Below, piece after piece: positions 64,000 through 64,000 of a stretch of DNA of 64,000 bases; position 1 is the first letter of the stretch; every line of letters begins with the position of its first letter. The notes under the pieces are model-generated. The model saw only the letters and a list, made by a program, of their open reading frames with translations, did not search any database and had not been told where the DNA came from. A program made the position numbers and the translations under genes. This DNA comes from Prorocentrum cordatum (Eukaryota > Sar > Dinophyceae > Prorocentrales > Prorocentraceae): positions 147,001 through 211,000 of the forward strand of contig CAUYUJ010014760.1 in NCBI GenBank assembly GCA_963575745.1, in the 5' to 3' direction.

Positions 64000-64000
64000 A

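Overview
The window looks like nuclear DNA of a dinoflagellate, most like a Prorocentrum-type genome (inference). The grounds are very high GC, sparse multi-exon genes, huge amounts of simple and satellite repeat, introns full of C/G-rich decamer repeats, two relics that resemble the dinoflagellate spliced leader (DinoSL), and a non-LTR retrotransposon whose reverse transcriptase is followed by RNase H. There are no bacterial operons, tRNAs or rRNAs that I can see. Most long ORFs here are repeat translations or antisense shadows.

Layout. 0.1-4.5 kb (minus): a large gene of unknown function; its apparent acidic tail is probably intron, and a conserved-looking last exon lies at 83-358. 4.5-14 kb: repeats, one small basic-protein ORF, a 51-bp near-perfect palindrome, an intron-like dispersed element (6950-8035), a 5+5 inverted satellite (9339-9690) and a 2.1-kb composite satellite (9960-12085). 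14-20.4 kb (minus): a fragment with a CxC/HGKC motif and a three-exon gene starting just behind a DinoSL relic, split by an intron that belongs to a dispersed repeat family. 21.6-22.7 kb (minus): the last exon of an acidic, Gln/Asp-rich protein. 24.4-28.7 kb: a duplicated region with a 0.8-kb inverted duplication; one arm is interrupted by an mRNA-derived retrocopy (DinoSL remnant, oligo-A, 18-bp target-site duplication) carrying a 321-aa ORF.

28.7-51.4 kb is almost entirely satellite: a 30-bp unit (29.7-31.4 kb), telomere-like DNA, a 73-bp unit open in all three frames, GAGGCT repeats, a degraded LINE (34.7-37.3 kb), an ~85-bp repeat, a GAT/ATC foldback, and a 2.7-kb GTG array. The array contains a 196-bp foldback element with terminal inverted repeats. 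51.5-55.3 kb (minus): exons separated by repeat-filled introns, including a cysteine-rich Stc1-like protein. 55.3-55.6 kb: a 328-bp CT microsatellite. 55.9-62.9 kb (plus): a nearly full-length LINE with a zinc-ribbon/coiled-coil ORF1, an apparently intact endonuclease, a reverse transcriptase that has lost a catalytic Asp, and an RNase H with its four acidic residues. 63.3-64 kb (minus): possible exons of another gene.

How the parts work together: the LINE class supplies reverse transcription. The retrocopy and the SL-relic gene are the kind of products expected when spliced-leader mRNAs are reverse transcribed and re-inserted. The intron-like repeat family suggests that mobile sequence also creates introns. 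Exon boundaries are my readings of splice signals and phase; no transcript data were available.
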